Shown here in pieces: positions 26,505 to 34,466 of a stretch of DNA of 64,000 nucleotides (its first letter is position 1; the number at the start of each line of letters is the position of its first letter). The notes beneath the pieces were generated by a model. The model worked only from the letters and a program-made list of their open reading frames with translations. It was not told where the DNA came from and made no database searches. The position numbers and the translations under genes were made by a program. The DNA comes from JACWAE01 sp963847595 (GTDB taxonomy: Bacteria > Chloroflexota > Dehalococcoidia > SZUA-161), in NCBI GenBank assembly GCA_963847595.1, contig CAWKAJ010000002.1, forward strand, positions 1 through 64,000, written 5' to 3'.

Positions 26505-27159
26505 TGATGCTCCCCTGGTTGTTCTGGGAAACGAGGCTGCCTCGATAGCTGGGGGGCAGAAGCTCAGCGATGCGCTCCGTGATCAAGTTGGCGTGTTGAG
26601 CTAATCTAGAGCGATTTGGTCTGTTGTCCTCATTTGAGGGAAGGGTAAAGGGACGACCTATTCTCACAATGATACTTGGTCGACGTACAATAAAGCCGAT
26701 TCCTCTGACCTGTTCGCTGCCGCTAATGCCTACGGGAACTATGGGAGCCCCAGAGCGTGCGGCGATGAACGCAGTGCCAGGTTGAATTTCCTGCAACTGA
26801 TGGGAAAAGCTCCTCTTACCTTCAGGGAACATGCCAAGTACCTCCCCTTGGTTGAGTACTTCTAACGCATGACGCAGTGCCTCTCTATCCAATCTATCCC
26901 GCCTTATGGGGAAGGCACCGTAGGCACGCACCACAAATCCCATCAGCGAGGGGCGGAAGAGCTCTTGTTTTGCCATAAAGGTTATCCTGCGAGGAACGCT
27001 GGCGCCAAGTAGTGGCGGGTCTACGTAAGTCATGTGGTTGGACACTACTATCAAGGGTCCCGTTCGGGGAACATTTTCTTTACCTTCCACCCGCCATCTA
27101 GTGAGAGCGAGGAGCAAGGCTTTCACTGTAGCAGTCGCAGCGCAATAAAACAATCTCAT
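26494..27159 (-). CDS. plsC: 1-acylglycerol-3-phosphate acyltransferase (PlsC family)
   Basis: PlsC-type enzymes put the second acyl chain on glycerol phosphate at the membrane. The catalytic HX4D motif is SNHMTYVDPPLLG, motif II AYGAFPIRRDRLD and motif III FPEGKRSFS are clear, and a final IVPVGISG block is present, all in 221 residues. One N-terminal hydrophobic segment (YCAATATVKALLLAL) may anchor it. The start is at 27159 and the 3' end overlaps ispH by 11 bases, which places membrane lipid and isoprenoid synthesis in one unit. Confidence 0.9.
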   Translation of the reverse strand: MRLFYCAATATVKALLLALTRWRVEGKENVPRTGPLIVVSNHMTYVDPPLLGASVPRRITFMAKQELFRPSLMGFVVRAYGAFPIRRDRLDREALRHALEVLNQGEVLGMFPEGKRSFSHQLQEIQPGTAFIAARSGAPIVPVGISGSEQVRGIGFIVRRPSIIVRIGRPFTLPSNEDNRPNRSRLAQHANLITERIAELLPPSYRGSLVSQNNQGSINEN

Positions 27160-27209
27160 CCTAGACCTGGATTATAAATTATATCCCATCGTGAGAGGGA
27201 GCGCAAACC

Positions 27210-29498
27210 TCAGCCCTGCTTTTTCAGCCAGAAAACAGTAGCAAGTAGGGTTAGTCCTATTAAGAATAGGAAAGCAGGCATCTTTGTATGTATCCAGGGT
27301 TGGGCTTGGCTGACTGATGGAGAAACTGTCGGGTTCGGCGTTAGTGTGAGCTGGGGTGTGAAGTCAGGAGTGGGAGTGGGAGCGGTGGTGGAAGTTAGGG
27401 TGGGCGAAGGGTTAGGTGTTATTGAGGGTGTAGGTGAGAGTATAAGGGTTGGCGTCGGTGTCGCGGATGGCAAACCATAACCCGGTGAAGGCGTTGCATT
27501 GTCCACAAAATCGCTGGCCTGGTTTGTATCCAGCCCGGCAGGTCGGCGCTCCAGCGAGTGGCCTTCGGGCACACTCCTGCAAGGCGGCGACATGATGGTG
27601 TTATCGCTGCCGTAAGATATTGCATCGATAAGCTTTCCCGTTGAGTCTAGCAGGATGAGGCGATCCCCGGTATTGCTTAATCCGTTGCCTATGGTGCCAT
27701 CGGCCATGAATACTATGTTGCTGCTGAAGTTCGGGAAGTTAGCGTAAAAGTCGGTTCTCGCGGCGATGACGGCGAAACCACCTGGAGTCAGAGACAGAGA
27801 GGGGATAGGGTCAGACTCATGATTATCGCTGATGCTCCAACCAGTCAAGTCGATTGTCCGACCTGTGCGGTTCAGTAGCTCTAGCCATTCAAAGGCTGTG
27901 TCTGTGCCCTGTTGTGGAGGGTCATATTCAACCTCGTTGATTACGATGTCGCCTTCATTTGCCGCAGTCGGGTTGGATGTCGTGGTAGGTAATGGCGAAG
28001 CAGTAGGGGATGGGGTTGCCGTGGGCACGGGGGTGAGTGTAGGCGACAGTGTTATGGTAGGTGTAGGTGCGGGGGTAGGGGTTGGAATTGGAGTTGACGT
28101 GGGCAAGGGTGAAGGTGTTATTGAGGCTGTAGGCGTGGGTGTAGGTGTAGGTGTGGGCAATGGTGATGGTGATGGCGTTGGCATCTCTGCAGCAGATAGC
28201 AGCCCATGGCCTGGTGAAGGAGTTGCATTGTCTACAAAATCGCTGGCCTGGTTTGTATCCAGCCCGGCAGGTTGACGCTCCAATGAGTGGCCTTCGGAGA
28301 CATCATCGCAAGGCAGCGACGTTATGGCGTTGTCGTCGCCGTAGGAGAGCGCATCGATAATCTTCCCTGTGGGGTCTAAGAGTATAACCCGGTCTCCGGT
28401 GTTGCTTAATCCGTTGCCTATGCTGCCATCAGCCATGAATACTATGTTGCCGCTGAAGTCCGGGAAGTTGGTGTAGAAGTCGGTTCTCGCGGCGATGACG
28501 GCGAAACTACCGGGAGGCAGAGTCAGAGAGGGGATAGGGTCGGACTCATGGTTATCGCTGATGCTCCAACCGGTCAAATCGATTGTCTGAATTGTGCGGT
28601 TCAGCAACTCGAGCCATTCAAAGGCTGTGTCTATGCCCTGTTGCGGAGGGTTATATTGGACCTCGTTTATCACGACATCGCTTTCGTTTGACGGAGTGGC
28701 GGTTGGAGAAGGAGTAGGCATAGGGGTGGCGGTAGGAGTTGGCGCAGGGGTTGGAGTCGAAGTGCGAGTCGGGGTTGGCGTTGGTCGGGGCGTATGCGTG
28801 GGGGTTGGTCTTGGCGTGGGGGTGCGAGTTGGAGCAGGCGTTGGAGTAGCAGTTGGGGTGGGTGTGGGTGGTGGCGTAGATGTAGGGGTTGATGTTGGTG
28901 TGGAGGTCTGCGTTGGTGTAGGAGTTGACGTAGGGGTGGGCACAGGGACGGGGCCGGTGAAGCTGAGGTCATCGAAATAAACGGTGGCAGGAGGAGCGAG
29001 GGAATATACGCTTACCACTGCTTGGGCTCGAGCTGAGTGAGCAGTAGCAGGAGCAGTGGCGGTGACAGTGAGTATTTGATAGTCTGAAGTATTGAACGTC
29101 AATGTGTCAGAGGGATTAAAAACTGGTTCCAACTCTTGACCGAATCCATCTTCGCTCGTATACCAAGAGATGAGAAGATAGACTTCAGTGTAAACGTCTT
29201 GAGCATCCCTTATGACCCATCCTCGAAATGTATAAGAACCGCCAGGCACTATATGAACCACTTGATATATGCAGTTTGCAAGAGGCGGCTCGGTTTCGAA
29301 AGCAGCAGCGAAGCTGCCATCATGCACTGGTGAGGCAACTTGCAGAAAGCTGCCTCCTAGTGACTGCCAGCCAGTTGTACCGTCTTCGAAGCCTGGGTTC
29401 TGCAAAAGATTAGTCGCATCTTCAGCGTGGAGGATGCCTGCTAGAGATAGAATGGTAATTATAAGGGTAGTAAGAATTACTATTCGTGAAATCTTCAA
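27210..29498 (-). CDS. Secreted cell-surface protein with two lamin-tail domains and Pro/Thr linkers
   Basis: The 762-residue protein has an N-terminal signal peptide (VILTTLIITILSLAGILHA). A carbohydrate-binding-like beta domain follows to about residue 180 (NPGFEDGTTGWQSLGG, VYFDDLSF). Then come two near-identical lamin-tail domains, each with VINEVQYNPPQQG or VINEVEYDPPQQG, FEWLELLNR and DLTGWSISDNHESDPIPS. They are separated and flanked by long TPTPTPxP linkers. A C-terminal hydrophobic segment (FLFLIGLTLLATVFWLKKQG) would anchor it in the membrane. Lamin-tail domains are known in bacterial surface proteins and nucleases; no nuclease motif is visible here. A promoter candidate lies at 29530-29557. 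Confidence 0.85.
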   Translation of the reverse strand: MKISRIVILTTLIITILSLAGILHAEDATNLLQNPGFEDGTTGWQSLGGSFLQVASPVHDGSFAAAFETEPPLANCIYQVVHIVPGGSYTFRGWVIRDAQDVYTEVYLLISWYTSEDGFGQELEPVFNPSDTLTFNTSDYQILTVTATAPATAHSARAQAVVSVYSLAPPATVYFDDLSFTGPVPVPTPTSTPTPTQTSTPTSTPTSTPPPTPTPTATPTPAPTRTPTPRPTPTHTPRPTPTPTRTSTPTPAPTPTATPMPTPSPTATPSNESDVVINEVQYNPPQQGIDTAFEWLELLNRTIQTIDLTGWSISDNHESDPIPSLTLPPGSFAVIAARTDFYTNFPDFSGNIVFMADGSIGNGLSNTGDRVILLDPTGKIIDALSYGDDNAITSLPCDDVSEGHSLERQPAGLDTNQASDFVDNATPSPGHGLLSAAEMPTPSPSPLPTPTPTPTPTASITPSPLPTSTPIPTPTPAPTPTITLSPTLTPVPTATPSPTASPLPTTTSNPTAANEGDIVINEVEYDPPQQGTDTAFEWLELLNRTGRTIDLTGWSISDNHESDPIPSLSLTPGGFAVIAARTDFYANFPNFSSNIVFMADGTIGNGLSNTGDRLILLDSTGKLIDAISYGSDNTIMSPPCRSVPEGHSLERRPAGLDTNQASDFVDNATPSPGYGLPSATPTPTLILSPTPSITPNPSPTLTSTTAPTPTPDFTPQLTLTPNPTVSPSVSQAQPWIHTKMPAFLFLIGLTLLATVFWLKKQG

Positions 29499-29529
29499 TT
29501 TAGAGGATGCTTTCTTAGAAGATACTCAT

Positions 29530-29557
29530 ATATTATCAGCTCGGGACAATTAGTCAA
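29530..29557 (-). promoter_or_regulatory. Promoter of the lamin-tail surface protein gene
   Basis: On the minus strand TTGACT (29557-29552), 16 bases, TAATAT (29535-29530), 31 bases before the ATG. Confidence 0.55.
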
Positions 29558-29600
29558 GTCTTCGAGTGTGCTTGCGGTCTTGTGCTGTGGAGAAATTTTG

Positions 29601-29628
29601 TTGAACATGATGACAGGCGTGCTATAAT
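29601..29628 (+). promoter_or_regulatory. Promoter of rsfS
   Basis: TTGAAC (29601-29606), 16 bases, consensus TATAAT (29623-29628), followed by GGGGAGG at 29647. Confidence 0.6.
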
Positions 29629-29658
29629 AGAGCCAGCGAAAGAGCGGGGAGGTCAATT

Positions 29659-30003
29659 CTGGAATCTGCGGAGATAGCCAAGAAGGCTATGGAGGCTGCC
29701 CTCGATAAGCAGGCTGGCGATATCCTGATGCTGGATATTAGACAGGTGACTTCCTTCGCTGACTATTTCGTTATCTGCAGTGCTGACAGCGACCGCCAGA
29801 TCAACGCCATATGCGACGAAATCGATGGGGCATTGGGCGAGGAGGGCATAAACATCTACCGCCGCGAAGGCAGCGCAGATTCAGGGTGGGTGCTACTCGA
29901 TTTCGGTGCGGTTATAGTGCATATCTTCGACCAGACCACACGGGAATATTACGACCTGGAGCAGTTGTGGGGTAAGGCCACCCCTGTAATCAGGATTCTC
30001 TAA
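29659..30003 (+). CDS. rsfS: Ribosomal silencing factor RsfS, probable non-ATG start
   Basis: RsfS binds uL14 and blocks 50S-30S joining when nutrients are scarce. The family core is clear: DILMLDIRQVTSFADYFVIC, DSGWVLLDFGAVIVHIF and the closing REYYDLEQLWG. The first ATG is at 29689, but homologues have a helix in front of it, and the codons before that ATG encode the expected LESAEIAKKA. GGGGAGG ends six bases before a CTG at 29659, with an ATT at 29656 as alternative. I therefore propose a CTG (or ATT) start and 114 residues. The 3' end overlaps the convergent ndk by 14 bases. Confidence 0.85.
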   Translation: MESAEIAKKAMEAALDKQAGDILMLDIRQVTSFADYFVICSADSDRQINAICDEIDGALGEEGINIYRREGSADSGWVLLDFGAVIVHIFDQTTREYYDLEQLWGKATPVIRIL

Positions 30004-30442
30004 TCCACGGCTCAACCTGTCTTTCATAGCTGACTATCTCTTTGGCAGAAAAGAACAGATTTATCTCTTTTTGAGCGTTCTCTATTGAGTCTGAGCCGTG
30101 CACTACGTTGCGGCCTATATCCACTGCTAAATCGCCTCTAATTGTGCCTGGTGCTGCCTTGACGGGGTCGGTTGCTCCCATAGTCTTGCGTACGACTTCA
30201 ACCGCACTCTCGCCCTCGAATACAGCTGCAATGAGCGGGCTTGAGGTGATGAAGCTCACTAACCCGTCAAAGAAGGGCTTGCCCTGATGAATGGCATAAT
30301 GTTTTCCCGCCATCTCTCTGTCCATCCGGAGCATCTTCAGGGCCACGAGTTTGAGCCCGGTCCTCTCGAATCGAGAGATTATCTCCCCCACTAGCCCCCG
30401 CTGCACACCGTCAGGCTTGACCAAGACAAGAGTTCTTTCCAT
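29990..30442 (-). CDS. ndk: Nucleoside diphosphate kinase
   Basis: Ndk transfers the gamma phosphate between nucleotides through a phosphohistidine. The N-terminus ERTLVLVKPDGVQRGLVGE, the central GPTDPxxAxPGTIRGD-type segment (ATDPVKAAPGTIRGDL) and the active-site block NVVHGSDSIENAQKEI are intact in 150 residues. GGATGG precedes the ATG. A short dispersed repeat lies immediately upstream at 30452-30497. It converges with rsfS with a small overlap. Confidence 0.96.
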   Translation of the reverse strand: MERTLVLVKPDGVQRGLVGEIISRFERTGLKLVALKMLRMDREMAGKHYAIHQGKPFFDGLVSFITSSPLIAAVFEGESAVEVVRKTMGATDPVKAAPGTIRGDLAVDIGRNVVHGSDSIENAQKEINLFFSAKEIVSYERQVEPWIRES

Positions 30443-30451
30443 TTTTCCATC

Positions 30452-30497
30452 CTTTATAAGAACTACTGAGACCCTTCGCTCTGCTCAGGGTGACAAG
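30452..30497. repeat. Short dispersed repeat (CTTCGCTCTGCTCAGGGTGACA type)
   Basis: The core CCTTCGCTCTGCTCAGGGTG resembles ATTCTTCGCTAAAGCTCAGAATG at 34260-34283. Such imperfect palindromes occur scattered in many bacterial genomes. Here it fills the gap between ndk and the THEP1 gene and extends a few bases into the latter's 3' end. Confidence 0.5.
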
Positions 30498-31009
30498 GCC
30501 CCCAGCCAGTCCAGCACCCCTTTGATTACCTCGTCGCGATTGAATCGGGTTACATTTATTACCTCCACCTCGGGCCGTTCCTTTATTTTATCAGCCCAGG
30601 GATGGGAGGCAAGCATGATAGTGCCTAAAACCTTCTTTTTGCTTTCCAGTGCCTCTATCACCGCATCCTTGAAGGAAGCTGAGAATAGCTCCATCTTACC
30701 GATTTCGTCGATAACTATGATATCCTTGCTTTGTATAGCCTGCTTTAAAGTCGGTATTGCCACTTTGTCCATGCTGTCTGTATCGACGCCATACTTGCTG
30801 ACGCGATACGGGCTGCGGACACCGACATGGGCCAGTACGGCACTTTTGCCCTCGAGGGTGATTATCTGGAATCCCTGCCGCACACCCTGGCTGCGTATCT
30901 CCTCGGTGTAGAAACCGCCGGCGCTTTTATTCACCTTGCTCAGCACTTCCTTAATAATAGTGGTCTTTCCGGTACCAGGCTCGCCGCTGAGGAGATAGGC
31001 TCTTTTCAT
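30485..31009 (-). CDS. THEP1-family nucleoside-triphosphatase
   Basis: THEP1 proteins are small P-loop NTPases found in thermophilic bacteria and archaea. Walker A is LLSGEPGTGKTTIIKEV at residues 6-22, and the conserved GGFYTEEIRSQGVRQGF and VAIPTLKQAI blocks follow. Walker B is IIVIDEIGKMELFS, and the 174-residue length fits. The family hydrolyses several NTPs in vitro; the cellular role is not known. It lies between ndk and tsaB on the minus strand, 88 bp from tsaB. Confidence 0.88.
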   Translation of the reverse strand: MKRAYLLSGEPGTGKTTIIKEVLSKVNKSAGGFYTEEIRSQGVRQGFQIITLEGKSAVLAHVGVRSPYRVSKYGVDTDSMDKVAIPTLKQAIQSKDIIVIDEIGKMELFSASFKDAVIEALESKKKVLGTIMLASHPWADKIKERPEVEVINVTRFNRDEVIKGVLDWLGALSP

Positions 31010-31097
31010 GACAAATCAACTTTACATAACATAACGCTGTGTATTTGTACCTTTATAAACGAAGTAACTCACCGTCCGGGCAAGAAACTCCTATTTG

Positions 31098-31784
31098 TTA
31101 GTGTTTTAACTTATGGCTAACTGTAATCGATGGCCTTCTCAGGTATAGCGGCTCCAGAGTAGGGGAGCGGTCGAAATCGCCAGCCTTGAGCCTTCTCCAG
31201 CCCAGTTCGGCAAGGTAGCCAGCTCGACGCAGCCCTGCCGAGCCTTTGATAATTCGGGCTTTACGCCCCAGCTTTTCCTCGAGTTGCAACATCACTGCTT
31301 GTTGCATTTCGCCGCAAAAAATAGTCGGGCCTTTAAATTCAGGGATTAACTTTTCAATAGTTGTGATATACTCCTCGACCAGTCGGCACCACTTTCCTCT
31401 TTTGGTCTGGAAAAGGGCAGTGGCGATCTCACCGCGGCCTGCGTTCTGTATCGGGCATACGGGCAAAGCGGTAAAGGCATAGGGGAAGGCCTCAACCTCA
31501 AGGGTGCTGATGCCCACTATAGGGATATTTAGAGAGAGGGCAAGCCCTTTGGCAAAGCTCATACCCACTCTCAACCCGTTGAAGCTGCCAGGCCCCTTTG
31601 CCACGATGACGCCATTTACATCTTTGAGGTTCAGCTTGGTTTGTTCCAGAAGGCAGATGAGGTTCGGTACTAGCTCAGTGGTGTGGTTCCGCCCGGCGTG
31701 CCAGGTAAGCTCGGCAATTATCCCGCCTTGTGAGGATAGGGCGATGCCCGCAACCTCGGTTGAGGTGTCGATAGCTAGCTCCAT
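31098..31784 (-). CDS. tsaB: tRNA threonylcarbamoyladenosine biosynthesis protein TsaB
   Basis: TsaB is an ASKHA-fold partner of TsaD and TsaE in making t6A37 of ANN-decoding tRNAs. The N-terminus MELAIDTSTEVAGIALS and the segments GVIVAKGPGSFNGLRVGMSF and KGLALSLNIPIVGISTLE are typical, and the length of 228 residues is usual. It starts three bases after tsaE, which itself overlaps thiL. thiL, tsaE and tsaB therefore form one operon. TsaD and TsaC are not in the window. Confidence 0.93.
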   Translation of the reverse strand: MELAIDTSTEVAGIALSSQGGIIAELTWHAGRNHTTELVPNLICLLEQTKLNLKDVNGVIVAKGPGSFNGLRVGMSFAKGLALSLNIPIVGISTLEVEAFPYAFTALPVCPIQNAGRGEIATALFQTKRGKWCRLVEEYITTIEKLIPEFKGPTIFCGEMQQAVMLQLEEKLGRKARIIKGSAGLRRAGYLAELGWRRLKAGDFDRSPTLEPLYLRRPSITVSHKLKH

Positions 31785-31787
31785 CGC

Positions 31788-32270
31788 TTACTTCCCGGCT
31801 CCGCGACCTTCGCTCTTGAGCTTTGATAGCATCTCCAAATATCTCGTTCCTTTAGGAGTAAAACTGAGCTTGCGCTTCAGCGGGGAAACAATCTGCATTT
31901 CGATGAGGAGGTGCTCCCCGGGAAGCACAGTCAATCCTTTGTCTGCCCATTCGACCACGCATACCCCTTTGCCATAGAGATAGTCATCGAGCCCCAATTG
32001 CGTCACCTCTTCAATCTTATCGAGGCGATAAAGGTCTATATGATACAGAGGCAGCTTGCCCTGATACTCCCTGACCAGCACGAAGGAGGGACTTGCGGTG
32101 TATTCATGTATGCCCAGTCCACGGGCGATGCCCTGGGTGAGGCATGTTTTGCCGGCACCGAGCGGGCCCACCAGGAGTATGACATCGCCTGCGGCTGCCA
32201 ACTTTCCCAGCTTCGTCCCTATGTTTCGGGTTTGCCCGGCGCTGTTGCTGACCATCTCCAAATATTTCAC
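31788..32270 (-). CDS. tsaE: tRNA threonylcarbamoyladenosine biosynthesis ATPase TsaE
   Basis: TsaE is the small ATPase of the t6A complex. Walker A reads LLVGPLGAGKTCLTQGIARGL, followed by SPSFVLVREYQGKLPLYHIDLYRL and the terminal VVEWADKG, all family hallmarks. The open frame reaches 32321, but a GTG at 32270 overlaps the thiL stop as GTGA and follows GAGGG, so I chose it (160 residues). This is translational coupling with thiL. Confidence 0.92.
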   Translation of the reverse strand: MKYLEMVSNSAGQTRNIGTKLGKLAAAGDVILLVGPLGAGKTCLTQGIARGLGIHEYTASPSFVLVREYQGKLPLYHIDLYRLDKIEEVTQLGLDDYLYGKGVCVVEWADKGLTVLPGEHLLIEMQIVSPLKRKLSFTPKGTRYLEMLSKLKSEGRGAGK

Positions 32271-33268
32271 CGTTTCCCTCGTCTGGGTGACTTGAAGTGG
32301 TCCCATCCTGTTTTGTCCCACCTGACTGCCTTCCCTTGCTCATCCAGAAGGGTGACCTGTCCCGGGGCATCACTTACTATCTCGCCGATAACCGTCACTG
32401 GGCTTGACATAATGTCTTTGAGCTTAGCCATAACCTCGCTTCTGGCTGTGAAGAGGAGCTCGTAGTCCTCTCCTCCGGAAAGCGCCAGCCTCAGCGATTC
32501 TTTCTTAAAAGCCGACCTCAACAGTGCGTGTATGGGCAGCTTGTTTATCCATAATTTAGCTCCAACGCGGCTTGCCTTGCAGATATGGGTCAGGTCGCTG
32601 AGCAAACCGTCGCTGATGTCTATGGCTGCTCTCACGCCTTGCTGCACCAGGATTTGTCCCTCGGCTACTCTGGGGTGCGGTCGCAAATGGGCTTCTCTGA
32701 AAAAGGCGGTTGTTTTCGAGTCAAGCCTGCGCTCCGATTTCAGCAGCTTGAGGCCGGCTGCTGACAGCCCGAGGTAACCGGTTACAGCAATCTGGTCTCC
32801 GGGCGCTGCTGCAGAGCGGGTGAGCAGGGCATCGGATGCTTTCCCTATCAAACTGACGTCTATGATAACTACCGGGGCTCTGCTGATATTCCCGCCGATA
32901 ATATCTACGTCGAATTTCGAACCTATCTCCTTCATGCCGCGGTAAAGCTCGACAACATTGTCCACCTCGGTCTCCGGCGGCAAGCCCAGCGAGACCATTG
33001 CGAAGCTGGGCGTCCCGCCCATGGCAGCGATGTCGCTGATGTTGACCGCAAGCGCTTTCCAGCCCAGCTCTCTCCAGGTAGCAATGTCCAGGGTGAAATG
33101 CACGTTCTGTATCAGAATATCTGTGGTGCCGAGCTGGATGGACTTATCAGTGCGCCAGGCAGCGGTGTCGTCGCCGATGCCCAGGATAAGGTCATGCCTT
33201 GTAGCCTTGCCCACAGTCTCGGCAATAAGCTCGATTAAGCCGAACTCCCCTAACTCCCAGACTTTCAT
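32267..33268 (-). CDS. thiL: Thiamine-monophosphate kinase
   Basis: ThiL phosphorylates thiamine monophosphate to the active diphosphate cofactor. The AIRS-like fold is recognised by the N-terminal GEFGLIELIAE and LILGIGDDTAAW, the metal-binding TTDILIQNVHF and the segment VNISDIAAMGGTPSFAM. GGNISRAP and ALSGGEDYELLFT follow. At 333 residues the length is typical. No TPP riboswitch is visible upstream. It leads the thiL-tsaE-tsaB operon. Confidence 0.95.
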   Translation of the reverse strand: MKVWELGEFGLIELIAETVGKATRHDLILGIGDDTAAWRTDKSIQLGTTDILIQNVHFTLDIATWRELGWKALAVNISDIAAMGGTPSFAMVSLGLPPETEVDNVVELYRGMKEIGSKFDVDIIGGNISRAPVVIIDVSLIGKASDALLTRSAAAPGDQIAVTGYLGLSAAGLKLLKSERRLDSKTTAFFREAHLRPHPRVAEGQILVQQGVRAAIDISDGLLSDLTHICKASRVGAKLWINKLPIHALLRSAFKKESLRLALSGGEDYELLFTARSEVMAKLKDIMSSPVTVIGEIVSDAPGQVTLLDEQGKAVRWDKTGWDHFKSPRRGKR

Positions 33269-33350
33269 GCGCCTGATTATAGCTGCTTTGGCTTAAGTCC
33301 ACAATAATAGCCAAACGAGATGAAACCTGATATAGTATCTCACGATTACT

Positions 33351-34088
33351 ATGCGCTATGCCGTTATCTCAGACATCCACAGCAACCTCACCGCTTTCCA
33401 GGCTGTACTACACGACATCGAGGCGAGGGGAGGATTCGAGCGTATCTGGTGTCTGGGGGACATCGTAGGCTACGGCCCTGACCCTAAAGAGTGCATCGCG
33501 CTGCTGCGCCAGTACGACCATATCTGTGTAGCTGGAAACCACGACTGGGGCGCGATAGGCAAGATAGGTATTGACGATTTCAACCCTGAGGCTGCCGCTG
33601 CCTGCCGCTGGACGGGGCAGCAGTTGGAACAGCAGGACGCAGATTACCTGGCCAACCTGCCGCTTACAATAAGCGAAGGGGATTTCACTCTGGCGCACGG
33701 CAGCCCCCGTGAGCCGATATGGGAATACCTGGTTTCCATACACGTTGCCAAGGTTAGTTTCAATTACTTCCAGACCAAGTTCTGCCTGGTGGGACACAGC
33801 CACGTACCGCTAGTTTTCGAGTCACTTGCCCCTGACGGTGATTGTTTAGTCCATGAGTTTCCCATAGACACCCCGTTCACCCTTGACGGTAACCGTCTAA
33901 TTATCAATCCCGGAGGCGTGGGGCAGCCCCGAGACAGCGACCCTCGAGCCAGCTACGCTATCTACGATAGCGACCGAGGTGTGCTCTGGCATCGCCGCGT
34001 GCCCTACGATATAGCCAGCACTCAGCAAAGGATGAGAGAATACGGGCTACCTCACGGGCTTGCGGCAAGGCTGAGCCACGGCTGGTGA
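33351..34088 (+). CDS. Metallophosphoesterase (YfcE-like)
   Basis: The calcineurin-like metal sites appear in order in 245 residues: ISDIHSNLTAF, GDIVGYGPDPKEC, GNHDWGAIG, LAHGSPREP and GHSHVPLVF. The final INPGGVGQPRDSDPRASYAI is typical of this phosphodiesterase branch. Substrate cannot be told; cyclic nucleotides or other phosphoesters are possible. The gene is divergent from thiL across 82 bp. A palindrome of the TCCCCCTTT/AAAGGGGGA type follows its stop. Confidence 0.9.
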   Translation: MRYAVISDIHSNLTAFQAVLHDIEARGGFERIWCLGDIVGYGPDPKECIALLRQYDHICVAGNHDWGAIGKIGIDDFNPEAAAACRWTGQQLEQQDADYLANLPLTISEGDFTLAHGSPREPIWEYLVSIHVAKVSFNYFQTKFCLVGHSHVPLVFESLAPDGDCLVHEFPIDTPFTLDGNRLIINPGGVGQPRDSDPRASYAIYDSDRGVLWHRRVPYDIASTQQRMREYGLPHGLAARLSHGW

Positions 34089-34400
34089 ATTTGGGTTAAG
34101 GGGCGCCTAATCCCCCTGTATCCCCCTTTAAAAAAGGGGGAGTTTAGAAGAGCAGTCAGCCTGTACTGCGCCTGTACCTGCCTGAACGAGTCAGGGAAGG
34201 GTTTTGAAAAGGGGGAAGGACACCAAGAATGAAAATAGTAGCGCAAGGCTAAGTACCGAGATTCTTCGCTAAAGCTCAGAATGACACAAGATTACGCGCA
34301 TTCTATTTTCAAAGCAATGATATGGAAAACGCTTTGTTCACCATATTATCACCATCTTGAAGATACGAGTGGTATGTGAGCGGCCTCGCGCTAGTGCAGC
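34089..34400. repeat. Repeat-bearing intergenic region
   Basis: No gene is present. It holds the perfect palindrome TCCCCCTTT-AAA-AAAGGGGGA near 34122-34142, which could terminate the phosphoesterase transcript, and a second dispersed repeat near 34257-34290 (CTTCGCTAAAGCTCAGAATGACA). Confidence 0.5.
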
Positions 34401-34429
34401 TTGACTGAACTGCTTCCAGTTGGTATATT
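34401..34429 (+). promoter_or_regulatory. Promoter of the 3-hydroxyacyl-CoA dehydrogenase gene
   Basis: TTGACT (34401-34406), 17 bases, TATATT (34424-34429), 37 bases before the ATG; AAGGAG precedes the start. Confidence 0.65.
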
Positions 34430-34466
34430 TGAACAGGCTAAAATTACGTGCGAAGAAGGAGTTTAA

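Noticed and set aside
27832..28980. Plus-strand frames rich in VGVGVG over the lamin-tail gene
   Set aside because: They are shadows of the Pro/Thr-rich linkers on the minus strand; no start signals and low-complexity composition.
33269..33350. TPP riboswitch before thiL
   Set aside because: None of the conserved thi-box elements is visible in the 82-bp gap.
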